DNA of 64,000 bases from the NCBI GenBank assembly GCA_017309275.1, contig JAFKLT010000045.1, positions 18,109 to 82,108 on the forward strand, read 5' to 3'. Under the pieces are notes generated by a model. It had not been told where the DNA came from, ran no database searches, and worked only from the letters and a program-made list of their open reading frames with translations. Positions 60,974-64,000 of this stretch are shown one piece after another. Positions within the stretch are counted from its first letter, which is position 1; each line of letters begins with the position of its first letter. The DNA is from Sphingomonadales bacterium. GTDB lineage: Bacteria > Pseudomonadota > Alphaproteobacteria > Sphingomonadales > Sphingomonadaceae. A program made the position numbers and the translations under genes.

Positions 60974-63900
60974 TGACGAAAGCCGCCGGCCTCGCCACGC
61001 TCGATCCGCGACAGGGCGCCGCCGCCGATCCCGAAAGCCATGTGTGGCTGGGCGCGTCGGCGGGAACGGGAAAGACGCAGGTGCTGTCGGCGCGCGTGCT
61101 GCGGCTGATGCTGGACGGCGTGTCGCCCGAGGCGATCCTGTGCATCACCTTTACCAAGGCGGGCGCGGCCGAAATGGCGCACCGCATCCATGAGCGGCTT
61201 GCGGCATGGGTGCGGATGGATGACGGCGACCTGCGGCTGGACCTGCGCGCGCTGGGGCTGGAATGGGACCGGCCCGGCCTGGTGACGCGCGCGCGGTCGC
61301 TGTTCGCGACGGTGATCGACAGCCCGGGCGGCGCGATCCGCGTGCAGACGATCCACAGCTTTTGCCAGACGCTGCTCGCGAGCTTTCCGCTCGAAGCGAA
61401 GCTGTTGCCGGGCTTTCGCGCGATCGAGGAGGATGAGGCGGCGGCGCTGCAGCGGCGCGTGCTGGCCGACCTGCTGGAGGGTGACGCGGATCGCGCGATG
61501 CTGGGCGACGCGGCGGCGATGCTCTCGCGGCGTGTGGTGGAGGAATCGGCGCTGGCCTTTCTGTCGAGCTGCGCCGCTGCGTTCGGCGGCCCGCGCGCCG
61601 CGCTGCCCCCGTCGTCGCACGACTTGCGGGCGGCGTTCAACCTGCCGGGCGGCGATCCCGATGCGTGGATCGCGGTCGAACTGGCGGCGGGTGCCATATC
61701 CGACGATGCCGTCCGCGCGGTCGCGACCAGCGGGGCGAACTGGGGGACGAAGACGGGGCTTGCCTGTTCGGACGTGATGGTCGGCTGGCTGATCGCCGAT
61801 GCGTCCGCGCGCGCGGCGATGCTGGGCGAGCTGCTCGGCTGTTTCCTGACCGGCAAGGGCGAGCTGCGCGCTGATTTCGCGGGTGACAAGGGCAAGATGA
61901 CCGACTGCGCCGACAGCGCGGTGCGGATCGTCGATGCGGCGCGCGAACTGACCGGCACCGCGACGGCGATGCGCGTCGCCGACGAACTGGCGGCGGCGTG
62001 GAAGCTGGGGAGCCGTTTTGCCGAGGGCTATGCGCTGGCGAAGCGCGAGCAGGGGCTCGCCGATTTCGACGATCTGATCGCGCTCGCGGGATCGCTGCTG
62101 CGCGTCAGCAGTTTCGGCGAATGGGTGCGCTTCAAGCTCGACCAGCGCACCGACCATATATTGGTCGACGAGGCGCAGGACACGAACATGCGCCAATGGG
62201 GCATCATCCTGTCGATGGCCGAGGAGTTTTTCGCCGGGATCGGCGCGAAGGAGGAACGGCTGCGCACGCTGTTCACCGTCGGCGACCGCAAACAGGCGAT
62301 CTTCGGCTTTCAGGGGACCGAGCCCAAGGCGTTCGCGACCGCGCGCGACATGTTCCACGCGATGGGGGAGATCGGCGGCCAGCCGTTCCGGCAGGTCGAC
62401 CTGGTGTCGAACTATCGGTCGACCCCGGCGGTGCTGGCGGTGGTCGATGCGTGGCTGGCGGCGGGCGGGACCGAGGCGATGGGGCTGGACGGCGACGAGC
62501 CGCCACACCGTCCGTTCCGGTCGACCCATGCCGGGCAGGTCGAACTGTGGCAGCCGTTGCCGGTCGGCAAGGCGCTGGACGCCGCCGCCGAGGAGGATGG
62601 TGCGGAGGGCGCGGAGGGTGAGGGCGATTCGAGCGCGCCCGCATCCGATCCCGCCTCGATGCGGTTGGCGCGCGCGATTGCGGCGGAGGTGCAGGACTGG
62701 ATCGCCAACGGCAAGGACGGGCGGCCGGTGTCGCCGGGCGACATCATGATCCTGGTCCGCCGCCGCCGCGACCTGGCGGCGCGGATCGTCGCGCGGTTGC
62801 AGGCGCTGCATGTGCCGGTCGCGGGCGTCGATCGCTTTGCGCTGACCCAGCCGCTGGCGGTGCAGGACCTGATCGCGGCGATGCGCTTTGCCGTCCAGCC
62901 GCTCGACGACCTGAATCTGGCGGCGCTTCTCGTCTCGCCGCTGATCGGATGGACGCAGGATGCGCTGTACGATCGCACTCATGGGCGCGGGCGCGCGTCT
63001 TTGTGGGAGCATCTGCGCGCGACCGAGGAATCGGTTCCGGCGGAGGCGATGTCGGCGTTGCGCCACCTGCTCGGCATGGCCGATTTCACCACGCCGTTTC
63101 GCTTTCTGGAAAGCGTGCTGTCGGGGCCGATCGACGGGCGGCGGCGGCTCTATTCGCGGCTGGGGCGCGAGGCGCGCGATCCGATCGACGAACTGCTGAA
63201 CCAGGCGCTGGCCTTCGAACAGCGCGAGACGGTGTCGCTGCTGGGATTTCTGACGCAGGTGTCGGCGAGCGCGGTCGACATCAAGCGCCAGACCGAGGCG
63301 CGCAGCGACGTCGTGCGCGTGATGACGGTGCACGGATCGAAGGGCCTGCAGGCGCCGATCGTGATCCTGGCCGACGCGACCGACGATGCCGGGATCGGGC
63401 ATCGGCCGTTCACCGTCGACGTTGCCGCGTGGGACAAGTTGCCGGTGTTCGCGGTGCCCGCCGACGAGCGGCACGGAAAGCTGGCCGACGCTTATAATGC
63501 GGCGGCGCTGGCCGCGGCGCAGGAGCATTGGCGGCTTTTCTATGTCGCGATGACACGCGCCGAGGAGATATTGGTCGTCGCGGGCGTGACGAAGAAGGCC
63601 GACCGAACGATCCCCGAGACGAGCTGGCACGCGGCGGTCGAGACCGTGCTGGCGGGCATGGAGCGCGCATGGGAGGACGCCGGGCCGATGTGGGGCCAGC
63701 GCCGCGTCCATCGCGCCAATCCAGGCAAATGGGCGAAGAAGGAAAAGGCGGCGAAGGTTGCGGCGCCGACGCTCGCGCTGCCCGATTGGGCACGGAAGCC
63801 CGCACCCGAGGAGGCGCGCCCGCCGCGCCCGCTCGCCCCGTCGGCGTTGGGCGAGGACGATGTCGCGGTGCCGCCGCAGGGAACCGCGCGCGCCGCGGCG

Positions 63901-64000
63901 GTCGAGCGCGGGATATTGCTCCACGCGCTATTCGAACGATTGCCGCCCGTCGCGGCCGCGAAGCGAAGCGAGGCGGCGCTGCGCTGGCTGGCCGCGCAGG
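60973..64000 (+). CDS. addA: AddA, double-strand-break repair helicase-nuclease (3' end outside window)
   Basis: UvrD-type helicase subunit of AddAB. About 1009 residues are visible; the family length is near 1150. Walker A VWLGASAGTGKTQVLSARVL (27-35), ITFTKAGAAEMAHRI, VQTIHSFCQTLLASF, motif II HILVDEAQDTN, SNYRST, motif V VRVMTVHGSKGLQAPIVILA and FYVAMTRAEEILVV. The nuclease domain begins at RGILLHALFERLPP near the end and is cut off. The ATG overlaps the addB stop by one base, so the subunits are made together. Confidence 0.95.
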   Translation, partial: MTKAAGLATLDPRQGAAADPESHVWLGASAGTGKTQVLSARVLRLMLDGVSPEAILCITFTKAGAAEMAHRIHERLAAWVRMDDGDLRLDLRALGLEWDRPGLVTRARSLFATVIDSPGGAIRVQTIHSFCQTLLASFPLEAKLLPGFRAIEEDEAAALQRRVLADLLEGDADRAMLGDAAAMLSRRVVEESALAFLSSCAAAFGGPRAALPPSSHDLRAAFNLPGGDPDAWIAVELAAGAISDDAVRAVATSGANWGTKTGLACSDVMVGWLIADASARAAMLGELLGCFLTGKGELRADFAGDKGKMTDCADSAVRIVDAARELTGTATAMRVADELAAAWKLGSRFAEGYALAKREQGLADFDDLIALAGSLLRVSSFGEWVRFKLDQRTDHILVDEAQDTNMRQWGIILSMAEEFFAGIGAKEERLRTLFTVGDRKQAIFGFQGTEPKAFATARDMFHAMGEIGGQPFRQVDLVSNYRSTPAVLAVVDAWLAAGGTEAMGLDGDEPPHRPFRSTHAGQVELWQPLPVGKALDAAAEEDGAEGAEGEGDSSAPASDPASMRLARAIAAEVQDWIANGKDGRPVSPGDIMILVRRRRDLAARIVARLQALHVPVAGVDRFALTQPLAVQDLIAAMRFAVQPLDDLNLAALLVSPLIGWTQDALYDRTHGRGRASLWEHLRATEESVPAEAMSALRHLLGMADFTTPFRFLESVLSGPIDGRRRLYSRLGREARDPIDELLNQALAFEQRETVSLLGFLTQVSASAVDIKRQTEARSDVVRVMTVHGSKGLQAPIVILADATDDAGIGHRPFTVDVAAWDKLPVFAVPADERHGKLADAYNAAALAAAQEHWRLFYVAMTRAEEILVVAGVTKKADRTIPETSWHAAVETVLAGMERAWEDAGPMWGQRRVHRANPGKWAKKEKAAKVAAPTLALPDWARKPAPEEARPPRPLAPSALGEDDVAVPPQGTARAAAVERGILLHALFERLPPVAAAKRSEAALRWLAAQ

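Overview
The window is high-GC chromosomal DNA from an alphaproteobacterium, most likely a sphingomonad near Sphingopyxis or Sphingomonas. This rests on protein style and gene order: an SUV3-like helicase next to an S4-domain gene and fdxA, the dapF-mtaB-ftsY-ispZ block, a DivL-type kinase beside tsaE-amgK-murU-addB-addA, and a large TonB-dependent receptor. No database search was run. I saw no tRNA, rRNA, CRISPR array, transposase or prophage. The content is core genome with short accessory stretches and intergenic repeats.

Layout. 1-4.4 kb: the end of pspF, a sigma-54 promoter, a 46-aa membrane peptide, pspA-pspB-pspC, then five consecutive small genes. Each of these encodes one membrane anchor plus a coiled coil related to the tails of PspB and PspC; sufE follows. 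4.5-13.3 kb, minus strand: TonB receptor, clpX, clpP, fdxA, S4 protein, helicase. 13.6-19 kb, plus strand: M23 peptidase, hemB, a fused transporter/spermidine-synthase-like protein, gamma carbonic anhydrase. 19-25 kb, minus strand: a PuuD-like membrane protein, ispZ, ftsY, mtaB, dapF (the last four chained by 4-nt overlaps) and a GGDEF-EAL protein. 25.3-32.2 kb: ffh, rpsP, rimM, an inserted accessory segment (serine hydrolase, small gene, frameshifted LysR gene), trmD, rplS.

32.2-43 kb: DUF1287 protein, asd, dimethylargininase, two envelope proteins, an emrB-emrA-marR efflux operon with a clear operator, an HCCA-isomerase-like protein, an alpha/beta hydrolase and an M2 peptidase. 43-49.7 kb: three regulator/enzyme pairs (ArsR/SRPBCC, HxlR/SDR, TetR/SDR) with palindromic operators and dispersed repeats, then SDR-amn. 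49.8-64 kb: peroxiredoxin, YqgE, a TPR protein, ahcY behind an ArsR-type palindrome, then divL, tsaE, amgK, murU, addB and addA (cut by the window end).

The most unusual element is the enlarged phage-shock-protein locus. Seven adjacent small proteins (PspB, PspC and five others) appear to reuse one short coiled-coil module on different membrane anchors, behind a probable PspF/sigma-54 switch. Other points of note are the kinase with Tyr in place of the phospho-acceptor His, the long Ala/Glu tail on ribosomal protein bS16, and the LysR frameshift that opens a reading frame straight into trmD.
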